A stretch of DNA of 9,238 nt from Alphaproteobacteria bacterium (GTDB taxonomy: Bacteria > Pseudomonadota > Alphaproteobacteria > Sphingomonadales > Sphingomonadaceae), in contig JAENVZ010000024.1 in the NCBI GenBank assembly GCA_016650315.1, positions 1 through 9,238 of the forward strand, in the 5' to 3' direction. Below are positions 1-4,555 of the stretch, one piece after another (the first letter of the stretch is position 1; each line of letters begins with the position of its first letter). Both the position numbers and the translations under genes were made by a program. The notes beneath the pieces are model-generated. The model was not told the DNA's origin. It worked only from the letters and a program-made list of their open reading frames with translations, and did no database searches.

Positions 1-1
1 C

Positions 2-730
2 ACTGCTGCGGCTTTTGCGCTGCCGCTCGCGCTGTCAGCTTGTGGTGGCGATGATGATGCGGGCAGCAACCTGTCCTCATTGGATGAAAGTCTGGCCAAT
101 ATCGATGACCCGGCGTTGCGCGGTGCATTGGAAGATCAGATTGTCGTCGATCCAGAGTTGGCAGGGCAATCAAACGCCCATGCTGTGCGACCGGGTGCAA
201 AACCAGTGGATGGGGCGATCCCGGCTGTTGTCATTGCAACGGAATATCAGGCGCGCATTGGTGGTAAATTATATCGCGCGCCCAAGGCCGTCGAGGCTGC
301 TCCTTGTAAAGCGTGCGGCACGGAAAAGCCCGTTACATTAGGCGCGCTCGCACGTGAGCAGGGCAACCGTCAGGGTAACAAAGGCGGATGCGACGCCAAG
401 CTGGAATATGGCATGGATTGGGCGAACCGCTTGCCCAGCGAATTCCCGCTTTATCCCCAGGCGAAGCTGATGGAGGCCGCAGGGGCTGACAGCGGCTCCT
501 GCAACCTGCGCGTCGCCAGCTTTGTCACGGGCCAGCCTATGCAAAGCGTCATCGACTATTATTATACCAAAGCACTTAAATCCGGCTTTGACGCCGAGCA
601 TCAGCTTTTGAACGGGGAGCATGTTCTGGGCGGCATGCGCAAAAAGGATGATGGCGCCTATTTCATCACCTTTGCCGATCACAAGGGCGGGGGCACGGCC
701 GTTGATATTGTCGCCAATAACGGACGGTGA
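2..730 (+). CDS. Partial (3' portion) exported lipoprotein of unknown function
   Basis: The reading frame is already open at the left edge, so the true start lies upstream; 242 codons are visible. The first visible residues are hydrophobic (AFALPLAL) and run into a lipobox L-S-A-C whose cysteine codon is at 41-43, followed by GGDDDAG. That is the end of a type II (lipoprotein) signal peptide, so the mature protein has about 229 residues. Asp after the +1 Cys region does not by itself settle inner versus outer membrane. The mature part holds a C-x-x-C pair (codons at 305-307 and 314-316) and two further isolated cysteines, which could form disulfides in the periplasm. The C-terminal half has alternating hydrophobic residues and an aromatic YYY run and looks like a compact folded domain. 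I recognise no family. That it is a real lipoprotein gene is well supported; its function is unknown. Confidence 0.85.
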   Translation, partial: TAAAFALPLALSACGGDDDAGSNLSSLDESLANIDDPALRGALEDQIVVDPELAGQSNAHAVRPGAKPVDGAIPAVVIATEYQARIGGKLYRAPKAVEAAPCKACGTEKPVTLGALAREQGNRQGNKGGCDAKLEYGMDWANRLPSEFPLYPQAKLMEAAGADSGSCNLRVASFVTGQPMQSVIDYYYTKALKSGFDAEHQLLNGEHVLGGMRKKDDGAYFITFADHKGGGTAVDIVANNGR

Positions 731-770
731 AATCTAATTTTCCTGAATTGCAGGGGTGCGACCTCCGCCA

Positions 771-799
771 TTGACAGCTTGGCTGGTGGAGATTATCTG
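771..799 (+). promoter_or_regulatory. Sigma-70-type promoter for the tRNA-Gln gene
   Basis: A perfect -35 hexamer TTGACA (771-776) is followed, after exactly 17 bases, by TATCTG (794-799), which matches TATAAT at four of six positions. Transcription would start near 806, about 46 bases ahead of the mature tRNA 5' end. Position, spacing and strand all fit the tRNA. This is inference from the sequence, with no start-site data. Confidence 0.65.
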
Positions 800-851
800 C
801 CCCACCTCTGCTGTGCATATCGGCGATGACCCATTGCAGCCGTGCACATGA

Positions 852-925
852 TGCCCCGTCGTCTAATGGTAAGACAGCGGACTCTGACTCCGCTAATCGA
901 GGTTCGAATCCTCGCGGGGCATCCA
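852..925 (+). tRNA. tRNA-Gln (anticodon CUG)
   Basis: A full cloverleaf can be written. The acceptor stem is TGCCCCG (852-858) paired with CGGGGCA (915-921). The D-arm lies around 861-875. The anticodon stem GCGGA/TCCGC (877-881/889-893) has a 7-base loop with CTG at 884-886. The T-stem CGAGG/CCTCG (898-902/910-914) encloses the loop TTCGAAT. The discriminator base is T922 and CCA is encoded at 923-925. The anticodon reads CAG glutamine codons, and the body matches the usual bacterial tRNA-Gln pattern. No downstream repeat of the tRNA 3' end was seen that would indicate an integrated element. Confidence 0.97.
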
Positions 926-1106
926 TTAAGAACCCTGAGAAAACCTGTAAATCGAAACACTTATCGCAGCGACGATGGTGTGATTTATAGCCTGCTCCGA
1001 ATATATTGACGACGGTTTGTCCTGGGATGGCGGGTTATGACACACCCGAGTGCTTGCGGTCCTGTCGTTAGCCTTGCAAAGCAGATAGGCGTGCCAGCCG
1101 GACCGT
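926..1106. other. Intergenic stretch between tRNA-Gln and the dispersed repeat
   Basis: The whole gap from the tRNA to the next gene runs from 926 to 1244. The right part is the repeat described separately. In 926-1106 I see no reading frame with protein-like composition, no clear T-tract terminator behind the tRNA and no convincing promoter. Confidence 0.5.
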
Positions 1107-1226
1107 TCATCCCGAGCGAAGTCGAGGGACGGTAACTTGGCGCTAACGTGTCTCGACTTCAGCCAAAGGCTGAAGTTTATCCTGAGCGCCTGCCTTGCAG
1201 GCAGTCGAAGGGCTCGACACGAACGG
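1107..1226 (-). repeat. Dispersed palindromic repeat, copy 1 (reverse orientation)
   Basis: A 91-base stretch (1136-1226) is identical to the reverse complement of 9130-9220. The match resumes after 6 variable bases with GAAGTCGAGGGA (1118-1129), equal to the complement of 9227-9238. The element contains two perfect hairpins: a 9-bp stem with AAA loop at 1156-1176 and a 6-bp stem with CTT loop at 1188-1202. CGTGTC (1147-1152) can pair with GACACG (1216-1221) around both. The 5' part, TTCATCCCGAGCGAAGTCGAGGGA (1107-1130 region), is the short core repeat seen widely in sphingomonad genomes. It contains no reading frame. It behaves like a REP/MITE-type element and begins 18 bases after the stop codon of the minus-strand small gene. 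Confidence 0.9.
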
Positions 1227-1244
1227 CAGCCAATCAACCTGAAA

Positions 1245-1400
1245 TCATCCTGCCTTCTTCGCCTTATGCGCACGAAGGAGTGCATCTATTTCAACGATCC
1301 TGATGCGTTCGGGAGTGCCTTGGGCAAGGCCTTTCAACCGGCATGCGGCCCAAAGACTGCGGCGCTCTGATTCCAGCGCCTTTAAATAATAATCTGCCAT
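1245..1400 (-). CDS. Small conserved-looking hypothetical protein (51 residues)
   Basis: The frame begins MADYYLKALESERRSLWAAC and ends HKAKKAG. It is preceded on the minus strand by GGAGA five bases from the ATG, a proper Shine-Dalgarno sequence, which is why I choose this start within a longer open frame. The longer upstream frame overlaps the DUF6481 gene antiparallel in content and is not protein-like. The sequence predicts an amphipathic, largely helical cytoplasmic protein: an acidic/aromatic N-terminus, a central basic helix, then ERIRIVEIDALLRAH and a lysine-rich tail. It lies 91 bases downstream of the DUF6481 gene on the same strand and may be transcribed with it or from its own weak promoter. 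The dispersed repeat starts right after its stop. Function is not recognised. Confidence 0.7.
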   Translation of the reverse strand: MADYYLKALESERRSLWAACRLKGLAQGTPERIRIVEIDALLRAHKAKKAG

Positions 1401-1448
1401 ATAGTCTCCATGCTTTACGGCTACGGCATAGTTACAGGAAGCGATCAG

Positions 1449-1477
1449 AGGATAGGACAGGGCGCAGCGTGGTTCAG
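1449..1477 (-). promoter_or_regulatory. Possible promoter for the 51-residue gene
   Basis: On the minus strand, CTGAAC (complement of 1472-1477) and TATCCT (complement of 1449-1454) are separated by exactly 17 bases. A start site near 1442 would leave a leader of about 42 bases before the ATG at 1400. Both hexamers deviate from consensus by two bases, so this is only a candidate. Confidence 0.3.
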
Positions 1478-1491
1478 CGCGAATCCAGATA

Positions 1492-1833
1492 TTATCCCCG
1501 CGATTTACGCTTCTTTCGCGCCGCATACTGGGCATCGCGCGCGAGTTTCTTCTCGGCTTCAGTCGCAACAGTGGCGTCTTTGGCCATTTGTGCCGCCGCT
1601 TCAGCTTCCAGGGCCTGAGCCAGCTTGTCCGCCTTGGCTTGTTCCAACGCTTCTTGCCGGACACGTACCTTTTCTGCCTGCGCCGCTTCTCGCTCGATTC
1701 GTGCGGCTTTGCGTTTGGCCAGAACCGCTTCATCGACAGGTGGCTTGGCGCGCAACTGTTCCAGAGCCCGTTGCCTGGCTTTTTGGGCGAGCGCTACCCG
1801 CTCCTGAAAACCGGGGTCCTTGTACGAAGCCAT
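1492..1833 (-). CDS. DUF6481 family protein (charged coiled-coil protein)
   Basis: The 113-residue product starts MASYKDPGFQERVALAQKAR, the opening typical of the sphingomonad DUF6481 family (M-[AS]-x-[FY]-K-[ED]-P-x-F-x-E-R). It continues as one long Ala/Lys/Glu/Arg-rich helix and ends in a basic ARKKRKSRG tail. The heptad-like charge pattern from about residue 35 to 105 indicates a coiled coil. It has no signal peptide or membrane segment, so it should be cytoplasmic. The basic tail might contact nucleic acid, but that is inference only. No strong Shine-Dalgarno sequence precedes the ATG; the start is chosen because the conserved N-terminus begins there. It lies downstream of the cold-shock gene on the same strand, with a hairpin between them. 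The molecular function of the family is unknown to me. Confidence 0.85.
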   Translation of the reverse strand: MASYKDPGFQERVALAQKARQRALEQLRAKPPVDEAVLAKRKAARIEREAAQAEKVRVRQEALEQAKADKLAQALEAEAAAQMAKDATVATEAEKKLARDAQYAARKKRKSRG

Positions 1834-1994
1834 AGTGAGTTAAACTTTCTGATCTGGGTAATCGTGACTGCGATTGGCCTAAGCGCCATGATGCCAGCCT
1901 GATACGGTCTGGCAATTGGTCCAGTCATCATTGCCGGACGGACATGCACGACCGTAGGTTTAAGCCATGTCGAACATCCATGCACGGGCATATG

Positions 1995-2019
1995 GGAACG
2001 AAGGCGCGGAATGCCCGTT
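1995..2019 (+). promoter_or_regulatory. EcfG-like (general stress sigma factor) promoter motif
   Basis: GGAAC (1995-1999), 16 bases, then CGTT (2016-2019) matches the alphaproteobacterial EcfG consensus GGAAC-N16/17-CGTT exactly. It points into the 3' end of the minus-strand cold-shock gene, so if active it would make an antisense transcript. There is no plus-strand gene directly downstream. A chance match in a window this size is possible. Confidence 0.3.
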
Positions 2020-2034
2020 CAGGCAGACCGCGCC
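2003..2034 (-). terminator. GC-rich stem-loop downstream of the cold-shock gene
   Basis: GGCGCGG (2003-2009) pairs with CCGCGCC (2028-2034). Inside it, TGCC (2012-2015) pairs with GGCA (2022-2025), leaving a 6-base loop. It begins 12 bases past the cold-shock stop codon on the minus strand. Only a short T-rich run (TTCGTTCCC) follows, so it may be a weak intrinsic terminator or a 3'-end stabiliser. Confidence 0.5.
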
Positions 2035-2046
2035 CTCAAACTTTTG

Positions 2047-2253
2047 TCAGGCAGATTGAAGATTTACAGCGGACATCTTGCCGCGTTGATCTTTCTCAAG
2101 CTCGTATGAAACGCGCTGATCCTTATCCAGGGTTCGCATGCCAGCCCGTTCAACAGCTGAAATGTGAACGAACGCATCGTCGCCACCCGATTCAGGTGCG
2201 ATGAAGCCATAGCCTTTGTCGGCATTGAAGAATTTGACAGTTCCAGTGATCAT
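2047..2253 (-). CDS. cspA: CspA-type cold-shock protein (single-stranded nucleic-acid binding)
   Basis: The 68-residue product is the full length of a single cold-shock domain. RNP1 is seen as KGYGFI (residues 13-18) and RNP2 as DAFVHI (26-31). The opening MITGTVKFFNADKGYGFI and the middle AGMRTLDKDQRVSYELE are characteristic of the family. Such proteins bind single-stranded RNA/DNA and melt mRNA structure at low temperature or under stress, in the cytoplasm. The ATG is preceded by AAGGA with 7-base spacing. The gene has a 189-bp upstream gap containing a stem-loop, and a GC-rich hairpin downstream, so it is probably monocistronic. Whether this copy is cold-induced or constitutive cannot be told from sequence; the symbol denotes the family only. 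Confidence 0.97.
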   Translation of the reverse strand: MITGTVKFFNADKGYGFIAPESGGDDAFVHISAVERAGMRTLDKDQRVSYELEKDQRGKMSAVNLQSA

Positions 2254-2285
2254 TCAGGTATCCTTTGACCCTGTTTACATAACGA

Positions 2286-2309
2286 ACATGTACCCGCGTT
2301 GGTACGTGT
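2286..2309 (-). promoter_or_regulatory. Stem-loop in the cold-shock gene 5' region
   Basis: The arms 2286-2294 and 2301-2309 are inverted repeats (9 positions, one imperfect pair) around a 6-base GC-rich loop. It lies 33-56 bases upstream of the csp ATG, where Csp family leaders are often structured. It may be a leader hairpin or an operator; the transcription start is not visible. Confidence 0.35.
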
Positions 2310-2442
2310 CGGCTTCGGTGAGGCTAGAAAGGGACAGAAGGGCCTTGATGGTCCGATATCCATGACAGGCAACTTTGGCTTCGCACCTGTAGAACATTCA
2401 TATGAAAAAAGCAAAGATTCTGTCTGAAGGCATTCCGCTTGT

Positions 2443-2964
2443 TCATATTTTCATGCGAGGCCTGCCTGTGAAGTCGCGTTTTCCAAGTGGAACACCCTGC
2501 CAACGCAGGATGTCGTATGCTGTGGTGGCATGAAAATAAAAATTGGGTTGCGAGAAAGAGAGAAGAAAATTCTCGGCGGTGAAATCCATCTGACGTTCGC
2601 CGAAGGAAAAGCGCATATCCTGACCCACAAAGCCATCTATCTCGGCTGGGTCGATTGCCTTCAGCTTTGCACGCGTTTCGTCAATGCGTGCTTTAAGCGC
2701 AGGAAAGCTCTCGGGAGGAGGTGTGATGTCTGGTGAGAAAATGCCTTTGCGTACACCCTCGATCGCGCCGATCGAATGCACGGCGCAGGATTTTACCTGA
2801 TAAGCAAATGGCAGCATGTCATCGAAAAGGCGCGCCTGGATAATGTCGCCTGGAGCGATGCCGCTTTCAGTGCAAAAGGCTTCTGCCTTGTCGAGCAGGC
2901 GGGAGACGGATTCAAGGATTTGCTGATACGATGGGATGGTGGCCGCATAGAGCGAAATGGTCAT
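2443..2964 (-). CDS. DUF1993 family protein
   Basis: The 173-residue product has the DUF1993 signature layout: an N-terminal SLYAATIPSYQQILESVSRLLDKAEAF helix, then ARLFDDMLPFAYQV, a helix with HSIGAIEGVRKG, and a C-terminal NFYFHATTAYDILRWQGVPLGKRDF block. The length matches the family (about 165-175). The fold is thought to be a four-helix bundle related to DinB-like proteins, and the conserved D/H positions suggest a possible metal or ligand pocket; no reaction is established. It is cytoplasmic with no signal peptide. The start is supported by GAGAGG six bases upstream of the ATG. It appears to be a single-gene unit; a TATATT-like -10 element lies about 30 bases upstream on the minus strand without a good -35. 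Confidence 0.93.
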   Translation of the reverse strand: MTISLYAATIPSYQQILESVSRLLDKAEAFCTESGIAPGDIIQARLFDDMLPFAYQVKSCAVHSIGAIEGVRKGIFSPDITPPPESFPALKARIDETRAKLKAIDPAEIDGFVGQDMRFSFGERQMDFTAENFLLSFSQPNFYFHATTAYDILRWQGVPLGKRDFTGRPRMKI

Positions 2965-3207
2965 GCTGTTCCTCTCAATTTCTCAGCATGGAATATAGTC
3001 GACCCCGGCTTTTCAGTCATGCCGCAAATAATGGCAGGGCAATTTTTATATCGATGCCAGACTTGGGCCGGTTCTCACATGAACGTTCAGTATCGCTGCC
3101 TTTGTTCGGCGCGAGGACAGCACAGTCTGCCGTCCGGGCTGATGCTCCGTCTAACGGTGGCGTTTTGCTAAGGTTAATCTGGATTGCGGTATGAGTCGGC
3201 ATGAAGC

Positions 3208-3233
3208 ACTGTGGCCCCGATTATGGCCACAGT
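3208..3233 (+). promoter_or_regulatory. Perfect 9-bp inverted repeat upstream of the exported Arg/Tyr-rich protein
   Basis: ACTGTGGCC (3208-3216) and GGCCACAGT (3225-3233) are perfect complements around an 8-base loop. The Shine-Dalgarno sequence and ATG of the next gene follow 12 and 23 bases later. It could be an operator or a leader hairpin that modulates translation. The T-run after it is too short for a good terminator. The wider stretch 2965-3207 shows no gene. Confidence 0.45.
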
Positions 3234-3255
3234 CCCTTTATGTGGGAGAAATACC

Positions 3256-3645
3256 ATGCAGAGTGTCTTCAAGAGCATTGTAGGTGCGCTGATTGCTGGT
3301 AGCCTATCGTTCACGGCAATGCCGGCGCAAGCGCGCAATGACGGCCACAGGGATTATCGTGAACATCGCGGGGAGTATGACCGGCACAGTTATCGAGGCT
3401 TTGATCGGCACCGTGAATATCGTCGTTATGGCTACAGGGATTATCGCGGTTATAGGGATTATCCGCGCGGCTATTATGCGTATCGAGGGCGCCCGAGAGT
3501 CTATTATCGTGACGACGAAGGAGCCGCTATTGCAGCCGGGTTGATTGGGCTTGCCATCGGCGCTGCCATCGCGTCCGACCGGGATCGGGATTACGACCGA
3601 CGAGATCGCCATGACGATCGGGATTATGATTATCAGGGCGATTAG
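3256..3645 (+). CDS. Exported Arg/Tyr/Asp-rich protein with glycine-zipper-like segment
   Basis: The ATG at 3256 is chosen over an upstream GTG (3211) because GGAG lies 8 bases ahead of it and the product then starts with a clean signal peptide: KS charge, the hydrophobic core IVGALIAGSLSFTA, and an A-Q-A cleavage site after residue 26. The mature region (27-85) is dominated by Arg, Tyr, His and Asp in degenerate YRDYRGYRDY-like repeats. Residues 89-107 form a small-residue hydrophobic stretch (EGAAIAAGLIGLAIGAAIAS) with G-x3-G spacing, resembling a glycine zipper. The tail returns to RDRDYDRRDRHDD. Such proteins occur in sphingomonads as uncharacterised periplasmic or outer-membrane proteins; some resemble RcnB-like basic proteins, but I do not see the RcnB motif clearly. 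The role, possibly envelope stress or metal/polyanion binding, is unproven. Confidence 0.88.
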   Translation: MQSVFKSIVGALIAGSLSFTAMPAQARNDGHRDYREHRGEYDRHSYRGFDRHREYRRYGYRDYRGYRDYPRGYYAYRGRPRVYYRDDEGAAIAAGLIGLAIGAAIASDRDRDYDRRDRHDDRDYDYQGD

Positions 3646-3703
3646 ACTCTCGTACTTCTCTTTTCGGCTGTGCAATCGCTCTTTTCGTCGCAGGTGATGG
3701 TGT

Positions 3704-3721
3704 AACGCGTTATCCCGCGTT
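3704..3721. repeat. Short perfect inverted repeat upstream of the DUF6771-like gene
   Basis: AACGCG (3704-3709) and CGCGTT (3716-3721) flank TTATCC. It lies 35-52 bases upstream of the chosen ATG and could be an operator half-site pair. Six-base repeats of this kind also arise by chance. Confidence 0.25.
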
Positions 3722-3755
3722 GTTTATTGTGCTTGAAATATGTTCACATCCCCCA

Positions 3756-3959
3756 ATGCAACGACTCGCATTGAACCCGGACCTTGGCCCTATTGCGAGT
3801 GCGATAGCAGAGCTTCCGGAATGGGTTCGGCTCGAACTTGCCTCAAAAAATGAAGATTTGCGCCAACGTGCGGAGGAAGTGCTGGTTGCGCGGATTGAGG
3901 CGCATTTGAACCATGCTGCCGAATATGACGATGAACATCTGATTTTACCGCTGCAATAA
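3756..3959 (+). CDS. Small DUF6771-like protein (67 residues)
   Basis: The product MQRLALNPDLGPIASAIAELPEWVRLELASKNEDLRQRAEEVLVARIEAHL... has the pattern I associate with DUF6771: a helix ending I-x-x-x-P-x-W-x-R-x-x-L, followed by a second helix with L-R-x-R-A-x-x-x-L that ends in an acidic tail. It is predicted to be small, helical and cytoplasmic. No clear Shine-Dalgarno sequence is seen before the ATG at 3756. In-frame TTG (3720) and GTG (3729) alternatives would add residues FIVLEICSHPP that do not look conserved, so I prefer 3756. The function is unknown. The family name is a moderate-confidence recognition; that it is coding is better supported by composition and by its convincing helical pattern. 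Confidence 0.65.
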   Translation: MQRLALNPDLGPIASAIAELPEWVRLELASKNEDLRQRAEEVLVARIEAHLNHAAEYDDEHLILPLQ

Positions 3960-4003
3960 CTGCCGTGCATGAGGGCGGATATCACAAACCAGGCACTATT
4001 TGT

Positions 4004-4032
4004 TTGAGCGACTCACATTGAGCTGCTATAAA
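4004..4032 (+). promoter_or_regulatory. Sigma-70-type promoter of the candidate non-coding RNA
   Basis: TTGAGC (4004-4009) and TATAAA (4027-4032) are separated by exactly 17 bases. GATAGGG follows, so the start would be at about 4038-4039. The -10 hexamer differs from consensus at one position and the -35 at two. Confidence 0.65.
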
Positions 4033-4037
4033 GATAG

Positions 4038-4185
4038 GGTCTTGCGAGGAACCCTTCGCCGGGAGTGACTGGAGAGAGGGCGCGCTGCAAAGAGATTTGC
4101 AGACGGACCAGCGCGAGGTGATACGCGTCCCCCGACCTGAGAGCTGGCTATGCCAGCAAATCTTTGGGTCGAGGGATGCGTTTTT
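4038..4185 (+). ncRNA. Candidate structured non-coding RNA (about 147 nt), family unknown
   Basis: A good promoter leads directly into sequence with no start codon or protein-like frame, but with several strong helices, ending in a large hairpin and five T. Helix 1 is a weak 5' hairpin at 4044-4060. Helix 2 is CTGCAAA-GAGA-TTTGCAG (4085-4102), a perfect 7-bp stem with a GNRA tetraloop. It sits within CGCG pairing at 4081-4084/4112-4115; alternatively the full 7-bp CGCGCTG/CAGCGCG (4081-4087/4109-4115) forms. Helix 3 is the terminator domain 4124-4180 with an inner GCTGGC/GCCAGC hairpin (4143-4148/4152-4157). It does not show the hallmarks of RNase P RNA, SRP RNA or tmRNA, and I could not build the single long rod expected for 6S RNA. 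It lies between the DUF6771-like and WYL-like genes. A leader RNA of the downstream gene is an alternative, but the terminator argues for a free-standing sRNA. Confidence 0.6.
4124..4185 (+). terminator. Intrinsic terminator of the candidate non-coding RNA
   Basis: The arms 4124-4137 and 4167-4180 pair almost completely (14 positions: one G-U pair and one C-A mismatch) and enclose a second perfect 6-bp hairpin. TTTTT (4181-4185) follows at once. This is the clearest hairpin-plus-T-run terminator in the window, although its 57-base span is long for a plain terminator and suggests that the domain is also part of the RNA's structure. Confidence 0.75.
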
Positions 4186-4189
4186 CATT

Positions 4190-4345
4190 TATAATGCGAG
4201 AAAATGAGCCGCGCCTATCAGGTGTTTCGGACACGATTCCGAGCGATAATCGGTGCGAGGGCGTTCTGCAGCCTCCATGCAGTCGAGGCAAGGTAGGCGC
4301 GCCCCGGCTTCTGGCTGGTTTCGTTAATGTCGGCCGACTGGCCGA
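4190..4345 (+). other. Second foldable non-coding segment, preceded by TATAAT
   Basis: A perfect TATAAT stands at 4190-4195, with no good -35 at normal spacing. Then 4210-4219 and 4292-4301 pair over 10 positions (one G-U), closing about 72 bases that contain short hairpins: GTGT/ACAC (4222-4234), CGATT/AATCG (4234-4252) and CTGCA/TGCAG (4266-4282). The last presents GCCTCCA in its loop. A perfect hairpin with GACT loop lies at 4330-4345. No frame here looks like protein; 4346-4490 likewise shows nothing convincing. It could be a second sRNA, a processed part of the first transcript, or a decayed region. Confidence 0.3.
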
Positions 4346-4490
4346 TCAATGGCTTTCTTCTTACGCAGGTTCAGTAACGAAATCGGCCAATTGTGCGGCC
4401 AGCGCGCTGCGGTTTATGGTAGCGTACCTTTTGCCCTGCTGGAAGCTGATGGCGCCCTTCGGATTGATAGCTATCCCATGATTCCGATGG

Positions 4491-4518
4491 TTGAAGCATT
4501 ATGCTGCGCTGCAATAAT
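4491..4518 (+). promoter_or_regulatory. Likely promoter of the WYL-like gene
   Basis: TTGAAG (4491-4496), 16 bases, then AATAAT (4513-4518). Start near 4525, giving a leader of about 31 bases to the ATG at 4556. The -10 has one mismatch and the -35 has two. Confidence 0.45.
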
Positions 4519-4555
4519 TGTTGAATATTGCGTCATGTTGCGCCAATCTGGGCCT

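Noticed and set aside
852..925. tRNA-Gln as an attachment site of an integrated element
   Set aside because: No integrase gene and no direct repeat of the tRNA 3' end was found in the window.
1401..1733. Minus-strand extension upstream of the 51-residue gene within the same frame
   Set aside because: It overlaps the DUF6481 gene in another frame on the same strand and is Lys/Arg/Trp-rich nonsense; the ribosome-binding site supports the internal ATG at 1400.
2405..2442. Possible terminator after the DUF1993 gene (six-T run on the minus strand)
   Set aside because: The stem before the T-run needs two G-U pairs and has a long loop; too weak to list.
4038..4185. Assignment of the candidate RNA as 6S RNA
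   Set aside because: The 5' and 3' ends do not pair into a long rod with a central bubble, and the neighbours usually found with 6S (zapA, 5-formyltetrahydrofolate cyclo-ligase) are absent.
4349..4555. N-terminal extension of the WYL-like protein from an ATG at 4349
   Set aside because: The extra 69 residues are not protein-like, and a promoter candidate (4491-4518) lies within them; the conserved region begins at METNK.
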